Shown: positions 17,459 to 28,240, counted from the first letter of the stretch. The stretch: 64,000 bases of DNA from Siminovitchia thermophila (GCF_016909185.1 NZ_JAFBFH010000007.1:1-64000); one strand, 5' to 3'. The notes: generated by a model from the letters alone, not told the origin. Translations and numbers: made by a program.

Positions 17459-18469
17459 ATGAATATATATGAACATATCGCAGATATGGCATTGGAAGGA
17501 AAAGAGCTGACAGATGAGCAGGCAATGGCTGTTCTGGAGTGCCCGGATGAAGATTTGTTAAAGCTGCTTCACGCAGCTTACCAGGTGCGGAAACAGTTTT
17601 ACGGCAATAAAGTGAAATTGAACATGATCATCAATACGAAATCGGGTCTGTGCCCGGAAAACTGCGGGTATTGTGCTCAATCAATTGTATCAAAAGCACC
17701 GATTGAAAAATACTCCATGATGAAAAAAGAAGAAATAGTGGCGGGTGCAAGCAGGGCGGCCGAATTGAATGCGGGAACTTATTGTATTGTGGCGAGCGGA
17801 CGCGGCCCGGCCAGTCGTGAACTGGATATTGTGGTCGATGCCGTCAAAGAAATTAAATCTACCCATAAAGAAATGACCATTTGCGCGTGCCTCGGCATAT
17901 TAAAGCCTGAACAGGCTGCCCGTTTAAAAGAAGCGGGGGTCGACCGTTACAATCATAATATCAATACGTCAAGCCGCCACCATTCCAATATTACGACTTC
18001 ACATACATATGATGATCGTGTCAACACGGTGGAAACGGTGAAAGAATCCGGGATTTCGCCATGTTCCGGGGTCATTGTCGGCATGAAAGAAACGAAAGAA
18101 GATGTCATCAACATGGCCCGGAGCTTAAAAGTACTTGATGCGGATTCCATTCCGGTCAATTTTCTTCATGCCGTTGACGGGACGCCTCTTGAGGGGACAG
18201 ATGAATTAAATCCCCGTTATTGTTTAAAAGTGCTCTGTCTGTTTCGATTCATGAATCCGACGAAGGAAATTCGAATTTCCGGGGGAAGGGAAGTTAACTT
18301 GCGCACCCTCCAGCCGCTCGGCTTGTATCCAGCCAATTCCATTTTTATCGGAGACTATTTGACAACCGAAGGGCAGGAAGGCTCCACGGATTGGCAAATG
18401 CTCACGGACATGGGTTTTGAGGTGGATTTGGAACCGTTAAATCGGGAAAAAGCAAAAGCGATTTTGTAA
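17459..18469 (+). CDS. bioB: Biotin synthase BioB
   Basis: A 336-aa radical-SAM enzyme that inserts sulfur into dethiobiotin. The radical-SAM cluster motif CPENCGYC is visible near residues 65-72. The second-cluster region contains CACLG and RYNHNINTSS, and the C-terminal NSIFIGDYLTTEGQ block is intact. It is the second gene of bioY-bioB. The other bio genes are not here, so the strain either keeps them elsewhere or depends on precursor uptake. Confidence 0.96.
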   Translation: MNIYEHIADMALEGKELTDEQAMAVLECPDEDLLKLLHAAYQVRKQFYGNKVKLNMIINTKSGLCPENCGYCAQSIVSKAPIEKYSMMKKEEIVAGASRAAELNAGTYCIVASGRGPASRELDIVVDAVKEIKSTHKEMTICACLGILKPEQAARLKEAGVDRYNHNINTSSRHHSNITTSHTYDDRVNTVETVKESGISPCSGVIVGMKETKEDVINMARSLKVLDADSIPVNFLHAVDGTPLEGTDELNPRYCLKVLCLFRFMNPTKEIRISGGREVNLRTLQPLGLYPANSIFIGDYLTTEGQEGSTDWQMLTDMGFEVDLEPLNREKAKAIL

Positions 18470-18470
18470 T

Positions 18471-18510
18471 GGAAGGCGTCTGTTTCAGATGGAGAAACAG
18501 CCGCTTTTCC
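18471..18510 (+). terminator. Terminator after bioB
   Basis: GGCGTCTGTTTC pairs with GAGAAACAGCCGC (one mismatch) and is followed by TTTT. Confidence 0.7.
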
Positions 18511-19035
18511 ATGATGGTGGTCTTGCGGGGAGGGTGTCGGCATACAACTTGATGCCAATTTCTTCTGAAAGCTCCTCCAAATATCTAAGCCTTCTCCCAA
18601 GAGACTTTCTTGTTAACATTGCTCCCTGTATGGCTTTAAAACAGGTTGTTTTTTGACTTTTATGTAAATGCGTGCCCGTGCCCATTTTTGTTATTGGAAT
18701 CATCCATCAACACGTTAGCCGATTTTAATGGGGCGGTAAAAAATATTCTTCAAAAATGGGGATATGCTTGCTGGATGACTTTTGCATTATTGGGGATTGT
18801 GTTGCTATGAATTCCTTTTTTGAGCTGTTTTTTCAAGGTCCTTTGATAAAAAGCTCTTTTTTAAAAACCCGTTCTCAGCTATGTATTTCATCTTAAAGAA
18901 AACGAAAGAACTTTCCTTCCCGGAAATTTGACTGCAAAGACAAGCGGTGGCTGTATGAAAAATTCGCAATAGGGCTCGTCCTGTATGATATGATTGTATG
19001 AAAACAGATTTTCTTATTAAGTTGGGGGATTAGCC
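18511..19035. other. Gene-poor gap, possible gene debris
   Basis: No complete gene. Around 18700-18811 a plus-strand frame gives INTLADFNGAVKNI, then QKWGYACWMTFALLGIVLL and a stop, which looks like the last helix of a transporter. On the minus strand near 18560-18600 a frame reads LRYLEELSEEIGIKLYADTL, which faintly resembles a metal-binding lipoprotein. Neither has a start or upstream continuation, so both are at best remnants. Confidence 0.35.
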
Positions 19036-20414
19036 ATGGATATATATAAAGAAATGTGTGATTTGATCGGAAAAAGTAAAGTATCGATCAATGAAACACT
19101 TTTACAGCATCACAGCAAGGACGAGTCTGATTATGAAGCTGTGAAGCCGGACGTAGTTGTTTTTCCCGAGACAAAAGATGATGTGGTTCAAATTGTCGAA
19201 TATGCGAATAAGCACCACATCCCAGTCGTCCCATTCGGTGCCGGCTCCGGTTTGGAAGGGCAGGCCATTCCAATCCACAAAGGAATTTCGATGAACTTTG
19301 AACGGATGAATACAATAGTGGAAGTAAGGCCGGAAGATTTGGTTGCTATCGTACAGCCTGGCGTTACACGTGTTCAATTAAATGAGGAGCTCAAAAATAC
19401 GGATTGTTTTTTTCTGTTGATCCGGGTGCGGATGCGTCCATTGGCGGAATGGCCGCAACAAATGCCAGCGGCACTTTGACGGTTCGTTACGGGGGTATGC
19501 GGGATCAAATTTTGAATCTGGAAGTCGTGCTTGCCGACGGTCGCGTTATTCAAACGGGGAGCCTCGCCAAAAAGTCTTCATCGGGATTTCATTTAAATGG
19601 TTTGTTCGTCGGTTCGGAAGGAACGCTCGGAGTGTTTACGGAAATTGCGCTGAAGCTCCATGGTATTCCGGAAAACATTGTTGCGGCCCGTTGTTTTTTC
19701 AAAACGGTGAGGGATAGTGTGGATGCGGCGGTCTCCATTCTGACTGCGGGTATTCCAATCGCCCGTATTGAACTAGTCGATTCCCGAAGCATCAAAGCTG
19801 TGAATGCTTATTCCGAAACCGATTACCCCGAGGCACCGTCGCTTTTCCTTGAATTCCACGGAAATCAGGCGGGAAATCAGGAAGATATCGAGTTTGTCAA
19901 AGAAATTGTGGAAGAGGCGGGCTGTCTTGAGTTCTTGTTTGAAACGGATTCGCTTAAACGGGCCTTGCTGTGGAAAGCGCGCCACGAGTTAAATTATGCG
20001 TTGCGACACGGCAGTCGTGAGCTTGCCAGTATGACGACGGATGTATGCGTTCCGATCTCCGCTTTGTCGGACAATGTGGAGTTTGCAGACACCCAACTGG
20101 ATGTCTTGGGATTAAAAGGCGGTATCGTCGGTCATGTGGGAGACGGGAATTTTCATGTTATGATCTTATTTGACCCAAATTCCCTTGAGGAAATCGATAA
20201 AGCGAAAGATTTAAATAGACAAATTGTCAATAAAGCATTGCTGTCGGGGGGAACATGCACCGGAGAACACGGAGTGGGTCTTGGTAAGCTAAAATACCAA
20301 AGACAAGAACATGGGGAAGCCTTGGATGTCATGATTGCTTTTAAACAGTTATTAGACCCGAACAATATTTTAAACCCTGGGAAGGTTCTTCCAATCAATG
20401 AAAAAAATGCGTAG
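19036..20414 (+). pseudogene. glcD: Glycolate oxidase subunit GlcD, split by a -1 frameshift
   Basis: An FAD-linked (S)-2-hydroxy-acid oxidase of the GlcD/D-lactate dehydrogenase type, in two frames. The first (from ATG 19036, GTTGGGGGA upstream) covers the FAD-binding start, including PFGAGSGLEGQ. It loses phase at the A5 run 19393-19397, where one more A would give ...EELKKYGLFFSVDPG. The second frame continues to residue ~459 with SVDPGADASIGGMAATNASGT and the C-terminal GEHGVGLGKLKYQ. Everything else is intact, so this is a recent mutation, a sequencing error in a homopolymer, or slippage. Confidence 0.88.
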
Positions 20415-20438
20415 AGAATGAAGTCTCTGCGCATTTTT
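20402..20438. terminator. Bidirectional terminator between glcD and gdhA
   Basis: AAAAATGCGTAGAGA pairs with TCTCTGCGCATTTTT around loop ATGAAG, with A/T tails on both sides. It serves both convergent genes. Confidence 0.88.
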
Positions 20439-20440
20439 AA

Positions 20441-21838
<1,398 letters not shown>

Positions 21839-21929
21839 TCACCAGTATTTTCATGTCATTTTCAAAAAAAACCACGTCCAAAAAAACTTGGTATAATTTA
21901 TTTTATCTTTTACAATTAATCTATACAAT

Positions 21930-21970
21930 ATGAATATGAGATAATTTTAATGCCAAAATGAGATTAATCA
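21930..21970. promoter_or_regulatory. Candidate GltC-type binding repeats between gdhA and gltC-like gene
   Basis: Two direct repeats, ATATGAGATAA (21934-21944) and AAATGAGATTA (21956-21966), spaced 22 bp (two helical turns), lie in the 168-bp AT-rich divergent region. LysR proteins bind such phased sites. The assignment to GltC is inferred. Confidence 0.5.
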
Positions 21971-21991
21971 TTTGAGAGCGGGGATAGTCGA

Positions 21992-22894
21992 ATGGAATTA
22001 AGACAGATTCAATATTTTATTGAGGTGGCAAAAAGGGAACATATGACGGAAGCTGCCGAGGCGCTGCATGTCGCCCAATCCGCGGTAAGCAGGCAAATTG
22101 TCAACTTGGAAGCGGAGCTGGGGGTTGATTTATTCATACGTGAAGGTCGCAGTATTCGTTTGACGGCAATTGGACGAATGTTTCTTGAAAAGATGGAACA
22201 CGCCATGAATCTGATTGAGCAGGCCCAAAGAGAGATTGAAGAACGCCTTGATCCGGAAAAAGGGACCGTCCGCATTGGTTTTCCGAGCAGCTTGGCGGCG
22301 TATTTGCTCCCTACGATCATATCCGCATTTAGAAAAGAACATCCTTATGTCAAAATCCAACTTTACCAAGATTCTTATCGTAATCTGGTGGAAGCAGTCG
22401 TGTTGGGGGAGGTCGATCTCGCTTTGCTTGGACCCGTTCCGAAAAAAGAAACAAGAGTCAAAAGCGAAGTGTTATTTGTTGAAGATCTCGTGGCATTGCT
22501 GCATGTTAGTCATCCCTTGGCATCGAAAGCTTCCATTAATCTGGAGGATTTGCGCAGGGACCCATTTATTTTGTCGCCAAAGGGGTATATTTTGCAGGAT
22601 ATTGTGGAGGATGCATGCCGGCAATACGGATTTGTTCCAATGGTGTCTTTTGAGGGGAAGGATATCGACGCGATCAAGGGTCTTGTTGCTGCCGGCCTCG
22701 GGGTCACATTGCTTCCTGAAGTTACGCTGGTGGACAGCTTGCCGCGGGCGACGCAAAAAGTTCCTCTTTCCGAGCCGCATGTAACGCGGACTGTTGGAAT
22801 GATTATTCCTAAAAACCGAAAATTGCTCCCGACAGAATTGGTTTTTCATCAATTTTTAAAAGAATTCTTCCAGAAGTTGAGCGGCTATCGCTAG
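21992..22894 (+). CDS. gltC: LysR-family regulator, GltC-like
   Basis: A 300-aa LysR regulator with the family's usual length. The N-terminal winged helix (MTEAAEALHVAQSAVSRQIVNLE, residues ~18-40) is followed by the effector domain. The whole length, including EERLDPEKGTVRIGFPSSLA and DAIKGLVAAGLGVTLLPE, closely resembles B. subtilis GltC, activator of the glutamate synthase genes gltAB. Here the divergent neighbour is gdhA, so the likely target is changed. The ATG at 21992 follows GAGAGCGGGG. Confidence 0.85.
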   Translation: MELRQIQYFIEVAKREHMTEAAEALHVAQSAVSRQIVNLEAELGVDLFIREGRSIRLTAIGRMFLEKMEHAMNLIEQAQREIEERLDPEKGTVRIGFPSSLAAYLLPTIISAFRKEHPYVKIQLYQDSYRNLVEAVVLGEVDLALLGPVPKKETRVKSEVLFVEDLVALLHVSHPLASKASINLEDLRRDPFILSPKGYILQDIVEDACRQYGFVPMVSFEGKDIDAIKGLVAAGLGVTLLPEVTLVDSLPRATQKVPLSEPHVTRTVGMIIPKNRKLLPTELVFHQFLKEFFQKLSGYR

Positions 22895-22918
22895 TATCGG
22901 CAGGAAAGAGTTGAATCA

Positions 22919-22947
22919 AAAAAATACGATGAGACATACGTATTTAT
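22919..22947 (+). terminator. Terminator after gltC-like gene
   Basis: AAAATACG/CGTATTTATTT hairpin with loop ATGAGACATA. Confidence 0.6.
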
Positions 22948-23005
22948 TTCATGTATATTAATAAGTGAGATTGAGTAAAATTTTATCAACATATGGGGGG
23001 TCCTT

Positions 23006-23695
23006 ATGAAACTGGTATATGAAGGAAAAACAAAAAACGTATACGAGCTGGAAGACGGGAATTTTTTGCTTCAGTTTAAAGATGATGTTACCGGGGAAGA
23101 CGGCGTTTTTGACCCTGGAGCCAACACTGTCGGATTGACGATTGAAGGAGCAGGACAAACCGGTCTTCGCTTGACGAAGTACTTTTTTGAACTTTTGCAG
23201 GAAAAGGGCATACCTACCCATTATGTAAGTGCAAATGTGCAAGAAAATACGATGATTGTGAAGCCTGCCAAACAATTTGGAAAAGGGCTTGAAGTGATTT
23301 GCCGTTATAGGGCTGTAGGCAGTTTTTATCGCAGGTACGGCGCCTATGCCGAGGAAGGACAACCATTGGACGGATTTGTTGAAGTCACATTGAAGGATGA
23401 TGAGCGCCAGGATCCCCCGATCAGCGAAGATGCGTTGGTCATGCTGGGTATTTTAACAAATGAAGAATATAAGCAGTTAACAGGACTTGCGGAAAAGATT
23501 GGACGGATCGTAAAGGACGCCTTAAGTGAAAAAGGAATTGAGTTATACGATATTAAATTTGAATTTGGCAAGGTTGGCGAAAATGGGGACATTACGCTGA
23601 TTGATGAAATTTCAGGTGGAAACATGCGGGCGTATAAAAACGGCCGGTATATTGAGCCGCTTGAACTTGGCCGGTTGCTGTTGAACGGTGAATAA
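23006..23695 (+). CDS. purC: SAICAR synthetase PurC
   Basis: 229 aa. It condenses CAIR with aspartate in purine synthesis. YEGKTKNVYEL at the N-terminus, GSFYRRYG, and LYDIKFEFGK with the following DEISGGNMRAY are the family signatures. Its N-terminal pattern (VTGEDGVFDPGANTVGL) differs from the usual Bacillus PurC inside the pur operon and looks like the other PurC subgroup. It stands alone here with a nucleoside deaminase downstream. That suggests a second copy or a transferred gene. The ATG at 23006 follows GGGGGG. Confidence 0.9.
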   Translation: MKLVYEGKTKNVYELEDGNFLLQFKDDVTGEDGVFDPGANTVGLTIEGAGQTGLRLTKYFFELLQEKGIPTHYVSANVQENTMIVKPAKQFGKGLEVICRYRAVGSFYRRYGAYAEEGQPLDGFVEVTLKDDERQDPPISEDALVMLGILTNEEYKQLTGLAEKIGRIVKDALSEKGIELYDIKFEFGKVGENGDITLIDEISGGNMRAYKNGRYIEPLELGRLLLNGE

Positions 23696-23730
23696 ATAAA
23701 GTACCATTTCGATAAATTGGAGGGGGAGAA

Positions 23731-24189
23731 ATGGATCAATTTATGAAAAAAGCCGTTGAGTTGGCGAACCAAAATGTAGATGAAGGGGGCACGCCCTTTG
23801 GGGCTGTTCTTGTAAGGAATGGTGAAGTGATTGCAGAAGGGGTCAACGAACTGCACAAAAAATTTGATGTGAGCGGACATGCCGAGCTTGTCGCGATTCG
23901 AAAAGCTCAAGAACAATTGCAAACGAATGATTTAAGCGGTTCGATTATGTATGCGAGCGGCGAGCCCTGCCCCATGTGCATGACGGCCATTTACTATGCG
24001 GGCATTGACACAGTCTATTATGCCGGATCGATTGAGGAAGCCAAACAGGCAGGCATGGGCACATCTGTCTATATATACAATCAACTGGCTCTGCCGCGGG
24101 AAGAAAGATCCGTCAAAATGATCCATATGCCGGTTAAAGGTGAAGAAAAAGATCCACTTGATTATTGGAAAGCGAAAAAAGGGGAGTAA
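23731..24189 (+). CDS. guaD: Guanine deaminase-like nucleoside/nucleobase deaminase
   Basis: A 152-aa cytidine-deaminase-fold zinc enzyme. Zinc ligands are His50 (HAE, with proton-shuttle Glu52), Cys80 and Cys83 (PCPMC). Length and the C-terminal DYWK segment fit the small GuaD/nucleoside deaminase family; guanine to xanthine is the expected reaction, but tRNA- or nucleoside-type activity cannot be excluded. The ATG has GGAGGGGGAG upstream. It lies 35 bp after purC and 2 bp before the next gene, forming a purine-linked operon. Confidence 0.85.
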   Translation: MDQFMKKAVELANQNVDEGGTPFGAVLVRNGEVIAEGVNELHKKFDVSGHAELVAIRKAQEQLQTNDLSGSIMYASGEPCPMCMTAIYYAGIDTVYYAGSIEEAKQAGMGTSVYIYNQLALPREERSVKMIHMPVKGEEKDPLDYWKAKKGE

Positions 24190-24191
24190 TC

Positions 24192-24974
24192 ATGCGGATT
24201 GTATCCATTTGTCCAAGCAATACGGAAGTAGTCGGGTATTTGGGGAAAGAAGACATGTTGGTTGCTGTTGATGATTATTCCAATTGGCCGGATCGAGTGG
24301 CTGATTTGCCGCGGGTAGGACCTGATCTTACTATTGATATGGATAAGGTTGAGTCCTTGCGGCCAGACCTGGTGTTGGCTTCTCTCAGTGTGCCGGGAAT
24401 GGAAAAAAATGTGTACGAGCTGAACAAAAGGAATATTCCCCATATCGTCTTAAACCCGAATACACTAGAGGATATTGCGTGTGACATCGAAACAGTTGCC
24501 GAAGCGCTCCATTGTAAAGAAACAGGCAGCGAAAAAGCCCGCGCTTTCCGGGAGAGCGTCAGCCGCTACAGGAAATTTTCCGAACAGAAGGATGAAAAAC
24601 CTTCCCTCTATTGGGAATGGTGGCCGAAACCTGTTTTTACTCCTGGGGGAGCAAACTGGTTAACGGAAATAAGCGAGCTTGCTGGCGCATATAACATTTT
24701 CGCCACAGAACCAGAGGCAAATGTACAGACTGACTGGGAAGAAGTTAGGAAAAGAAACCCGGATCATATTTGTCTCGTGTGGGTCGGGGTGAAAGAAGAA
24801 AAAGTAAACCCCCATTTATTGCTAAAGCGGCCGGGATGGGAAAAGATGAAGGCAGTACAGAATCAATCCGTGCATGTTCTTGGAGATTCACTGTATTGCC
24901 GGCCCTCGCCCAGGCTATTGCTTGGGCTTGACAAGCTGATGAATACTTTGTGGGGTCAGTCCCCGCCGCGGTAA
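24192..24974 (+). CDS. Cytosolic BtuF-like cobalamin-binding/ABC substrate-binding domain protein
   Basis: A 260-aa protein made of one helical-backbone metal-receptor (BtuF/FecB-type) domain from residue 1: MRIVSICPSNTEVVGYL, then SLRPDLVLAS and WGQSPPR at the end. It has no signal peptide or lipobox, so unlike true uptake receptors it stays in the cytosol. Annotators usually call it cobalamin-binding protein. The ATG at 24192 has AGGGGAG inside the end of the deaminase gene; the longer frame overlaps that gene. Function is unproven; corrinoid storage or handling is a guess. Confidence 0.72.
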   Translation: MRIVSICPSNTEVVGYLGKEDMLVAVDDYSNWPDRVADLPRVGPDLTIDMDKVESLRPDLVLASLSVPGMEKNVYELNKRNIPHIVLNPNTLEDIACDIETVAEALHCKETGSEKARAFRESVSRYRKFSEQKDEKPSLYWEWWPKPVFTPGGANWLTEISELAGAYNIFATEPEANVQTDWEEVRKRNPDHICLVWVGVKEEKVNPHLLLKRPGWEKMKAVQNQSVHVLGDSLYCRPSPRLLLGLDKLMNTLWGQSPPR

Positions 24975-24991
24975 CGTACCGAATGGCGGGG
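24961..24991 (+). terminator. Terminator-like hairpin after the purC operon
   Basis: CCCCGCC (24961-24967) pairs with GGCGGGG (24985-24991). The T-poor tail makes termination less certain. Confidence 0.55.
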
Positions 24992-25205
24992 ATTGACTTG
25001 TTTACGTGAATGTATTTTTGAAGCAGGGGAAATACTCTTGCCTTCATAAAAACGAACCAAACAAAGCTCATGCTAACGGATTTTGCCACTCGAATTTTCT
25101 TTAAGGGGACGGACAGGACATTTTTCCTTTATAGAATCGTTCGCTTTCAAGTAAAATAAAACATGAATGATTTTTTCTTTTCAAGAAAGAAAGGGATCAA
25201 TATTG

Positions 25206-26240
25206 ATGCTGCCAGCAAAAGGTACAAGAAAAAAAAGAATACTTACAGGCATCGTGATCTTGTTCATAGTCTCTTTATTTGTCCCCACCCCTTTTCATAT
25301 TTTCCAGCCCGGGTCAGTTGAGGAGCTAGGCTCGAAGGTACTTGTGGAGGATGGGGAACAAGAGGCAGAAGGACAACTGTATTTAACGACAGTCCTTTCA
25401 ATGAAGGCGAGCAATATTTATTATTTGGCTTATGGGCTTCTCGCTCCTCATGCCGCTGTTGAACGCTCCACGAGTGTAAAAGGCAACATGACGGATCAGG
25501 AATACAACCGCTGGCTTAAATATTTAATGGATTCTTCCCAGGAAAGCGCAGTCGTTGCCGGTTTAAAAGCGGCTGGGGAAGAGGTAAATATTTATCCAAA
25601 AGGGGTCATTATCCAAGCGGTTGACGAAAAGTCGAAAGCGAAAGGATCGTTGGAAGTCGGGGATATTATTCATACAGTGGATGGTCTCCCTGTACGAAAG
25701 TCCTCTGATTTGCTTGCTTACCTCAAAGGGAAAGAGACGGGAGATGTAGTTACGGTTGGATTGAACAGGGACGGGGTGGAAAAAAAAGAGGAAATCGAAC
25801 TCATCCCGCTTAAACATTCGAAAACAAAGGCTGGTCTGGGCATTGTCCTTTCGGATTATACGAAATTGGAAACGTCCAGGAAAGTAAAAATAAAAGCGGG
25901 TGATATAGGAGGACCTTCCGCAGGATTGATGTTCTCATTGGAAGTTTATAAACAGCTTCAAAACAGGGATATTACGAAAGGTTATAAAATTGCCGGCACT
26001 GGAACGATTAGTCAGGACGGAAAGGTCGGACAAATTGGCGGCATTCGTGAGAAAATCACTGCTGTTGATAAAGCGGATATCGACATATTCTTTTGTCCGA
26101 AAGATATAGAGCCGACTGACACAAATGAAAAAACTGTAATGGAAGAAGCTGAGAAATACGGCTATGACGTAAAGATTGTTCCAGTCGAAACGTTGGAGGA
26201 AGCCATTAAATTTTTGGAAAAACTTCCGCCAAAACCTTAG
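25206..26240 (+). CDS. PDZ-Lon serine protease (YlbL/SepM type)
   Basis: 344 aa. An N-terminal signal-anchor (residues ~8-27, RILTGIVILFIVSLFVPTP) exports the rest. A PDZ domain (~115-200, EVGDIIHTVDGLPVRKSSD) is followed by a Lon-type S16 catalytic domain. The catalytic Ser is in GGPSAGLMFS and the Lys in GGIREKITAVDKA. Related proteins include YlbL and the competence-peptide protease SepM. The ATG at 25206 is preferred over an upstream frame because AAAGGG lies before it. The gene is 10 bp upstream of ypuA and probably in one transcript. Confidence 0.88.
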   Translation: MLPAKGTRKKRILTGIVILFIVSLFVPTPFHIFQPGSVEELGSKVLVEDGEQEAEGQLYLTTVLSMKASNIYYLAYGLLAPHAAVERSTSVKGNMTDQEYNRWLKYLMDSSQESAVVAGLKAAGEEVNIYPKGVIIQAVDEKSKAKGSLEVGDIIHTVDGLPVRKSSDLLAYLKGKETGDVVTVGLNRDGVEKKEEIELIPLKHSKTKAGLGIVLSDYTKLETSRKVKIKAGDIGGPSAGLMFSLEVYKQLQNRDITKGYKIAGTGTISQDGKVGQIGGIREKITAVDKADIDIFFCPKDIEPTDTNEKTVMEEAEKYGYDVKIVPVETLEEAIKFLEKLPPKP

Positions 26241-26250
26241 GAGGGGAATT

Positions 26251-27147
26251 ATGGTGTTTAAACGTATTGGCAAAGCAGTCATAATGGGTCTGATTTGTTC
26301 GGTGCTTGTTTTATCTGGACAAATGAATGCAGCAGCGCAAAAAGACGATGTCATCAATGAGAAACTGGGAGTGCCGATCGTTGTTTATGGGGAAACACTG
26401 ACGAATGAACAAAAGGATGAAGTGCGCAAGCTGCTTGAAGTGACGAACCCGGAAAATGTCGACGAAATTACGGTAACCGCCCAGGACTTAGCGCGTTTAA
26501 TTGGCGGAAATCCCAAATCCCGCATGTTTTCTTCAGCAAAAATTACCGTGAAAGAAAAGGGGAATGGCCTTGTTGTTTCCATCGTTACACCGGAAAACAT
26601 TACGGAAGTAACGAGTGAAATGTATTCGAACGCCCTTTTAACCGCCGGAGTCGAAAATGCCAATGTGGATGTTGCCTCCCCAGTGAAGGTAACAGGGCAT
26701 TCCGCCCTTGTCGGCATTTATAAAGCTTATGAATCAAAAGGTGAAGTTCTTGACAAAGATCGGATGGAAGTGGCGAATGAAGAATTGAGCCTTGCCACCG
26801 AACTTGCTAATAAGGAAGGGCTGAACGATGAAAAGGTAACAGAACTGTTAACCGAAATTAAAAAAATGATCGCCGAGCAAAATCCGGCTACACGGGAAGA
26901 TGTGGAACAAATTGTCGAAGAACAATTAAATAAGATGAACATCGAGTTAAGCGAAAAGGATCGTCAATTACTAATTGACCTATTTGATAAAATGAGGTCT
27001 CTGGAAATTGACTTTGACGGTGTAAAAAAGCAACTGGAAGATATTAAGGGAAAGCTGGAGGAAGTCGTCGGCGATGAAGGATTTTGGGATAAAGTCGCAA
27101 ACTTTTTCCAAAAGATAGCCGACTTCTTCCGCAATTTATTTAAATAA
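26251..27147 (+). CDS. ypuA: YpuA-family secreted protein (DUF1002)
   Basis: A 298-aa exported protein with a signal peptide (~1-29, cut near MNAAAQ) and a DUF1002 domain through most of the chain. It has a coiled, charged C-terminal third (residues ~225-275) and ends in an amphipathic FFQKIADFFRNLFK. AGGAGGGG precedes the ATG at 26251; the frame opens 25 codons earlier but overlaps the protease gene. The role of YpuA is not established. Coupling to a PDZ-Lon protease suggests an envelope function. Confidence 0.85.
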   Translation: MVFKRIGKAVIMGLICSVLVLSGQMNAAAQKDDVINEKLGVPIVVYGETLTNEQKDEVRKLLEVTNPENVDEITVTAQDLARLIGGNPKSRMFSSAKITVKEKGNGLVVSIVTPENITEVTSEMYSNALLTAGVENANVDVASPVKVTGHSALVGIYKAYESKGEVLDKDRMEVANEELSLATELANKEGLNDEKVTELLTEIKKMIAEQNPATREDVEQIVEEQLNKMNIELSEKDRQLLIDLFDKMRSLEIDFDGVKKQLEDIKGKLEEVVGDEGFWDKVANFFQKIADFFRNLFK

Positions 27148-27172
27148 ACATCAAAAGCTCTTGAAATAATAG

Positions 27173-27225
27173 GGCCCCTTTCAGGATATGGACGATGCAA
27201 GAAAGTCCGGATCTTGAAAGGGGCC
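27173..27225. repeat. Long hairpin downstream of ypuA
   Basis: GGCCCCTTTCAGGAT (27173-27187) pairs with ATCTTGAAAGGGGCC (27211-27225), with one mismatch. An inner stem GGAC/GTCC (27190-27193, 27205-27208) extends it. No T run follows, so it is either an inefficient terminator or an mRNA-stabilising or other structured RNA element. Confidence 0.6.
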
Positions 27226-27492
27226 ACTTTCCATTGGAACACCTGAGTGTCTTAATGCAGTTTTTGGAAAAATTTACAAAATTATCCGACAAATGTTTTA
27301 ACAGCATCACAGGCTTTCAGGACAAGACCTCTACAAATAATGACCACTACAGTGTCCATCACACTTTAAAGCGGGGTATTACATGATTGCCAAGCCTTAC
27401 AAATATGTTGTTTGTAATGGAAAGTTGTAGCACTTAAAATGATTCGATTCAAGATCTTGAGCTAAGTGAAAAATTCCGATTATCCACTTTAC
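27226..27492. other. Intergenic, nothing recognised
   Basis: AT-rich sequence between the ypuA hairpin and the 3' end of the broken agmatinase-family gene. No start with a ribosome-binding site and no terminator seen. Confidence 0.4.
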
Positions 27493-27927
27493 CTATCCAT
27501 TATTTTGCATATTAAGGGCGTTTCCGGCTAAAGCATATAAAATAATAGTGGAAGCTAAGTGAGCTGAAAATTGGTTTGGATCTTGCTGAGGATATACTTC
27601 AACAAAGTCCATTCCAATCACGCCTTTTTTCGTAAACTCGTGAACAAGCGTTAATAGTTCATAAGAAGAAAGCCCATTGCCGTCCACCGGGCCTCCAGGG
27701 TTGAATGCAAAATCAAGAACATCGCTGCAGATGCTCAAGTATACACCATCCACATCTTTACTTGCCATTTCATATACTTCATTTGCAGTTTCAATGAGAT
27801 TTTTTTTGCGGATATCGTTAATGGTAACTGTCACCGCACCAGCTTCTTTGGCAAGTTTTCCACTGTCCGGTTTGTTCCTTGGGCCATGAATTCCAGTGTG
27901 AACGAGGCTTTCGTTTCTAACGCCTTC
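27493..27927 (-). pseudogene. Arginase/agmatinase-family gene, 3' fragment
   Basis: Encodes the C-terminal ~144 residues of a ureohydrolase: GVRNESLVHTGIHGPRN, SICSDVLDFAFNPGG (second manganese-site region) and NQFSAHLASTIILYALAG to a stop. The matching N-terminal part is at 30763-31273. Joining the two at the repeated TTC gives an uninterrupted reading CTPFARLYE-GVRNESLVH. The gene was therefore split by the inserted segment 27928-30762. Confidence 0.88.
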
Positions 27928-28240
27928 CTCCGGTGGGTAGGTCTTGGTCACCGCGAAAAGTAAGAAGGGTAAAACGTTTGATTGTAACGTTTCTCTCGAA
28001 ATAAGTGAATATAAAGGTAAAAAGTCCTGGAGGCTTGTGCCCGATTTTGGGTGAGCGGGTATTCTCGCGACTTATCTTGCACGAAACTGAACAGACATGA
28101 TAGAATTTAGATGTTCTGTGTGTGTGGGGGTGTTTTAGTGGCGTTGTTCCGTGTCTGTTTACTATACGGTGCGGTGCGGCACCATATCGGTTAGAGCATC
28201 AGAACGCTTACCCTTTACGGGTCAAGCTCACCCCTTTTCT

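Noticed and set aside
22895-23005. PurR box or purine riboswitch before purC
   Set aside because: The 110-bp gap shows only a small terminator and no purine aptamer core or PurR box.
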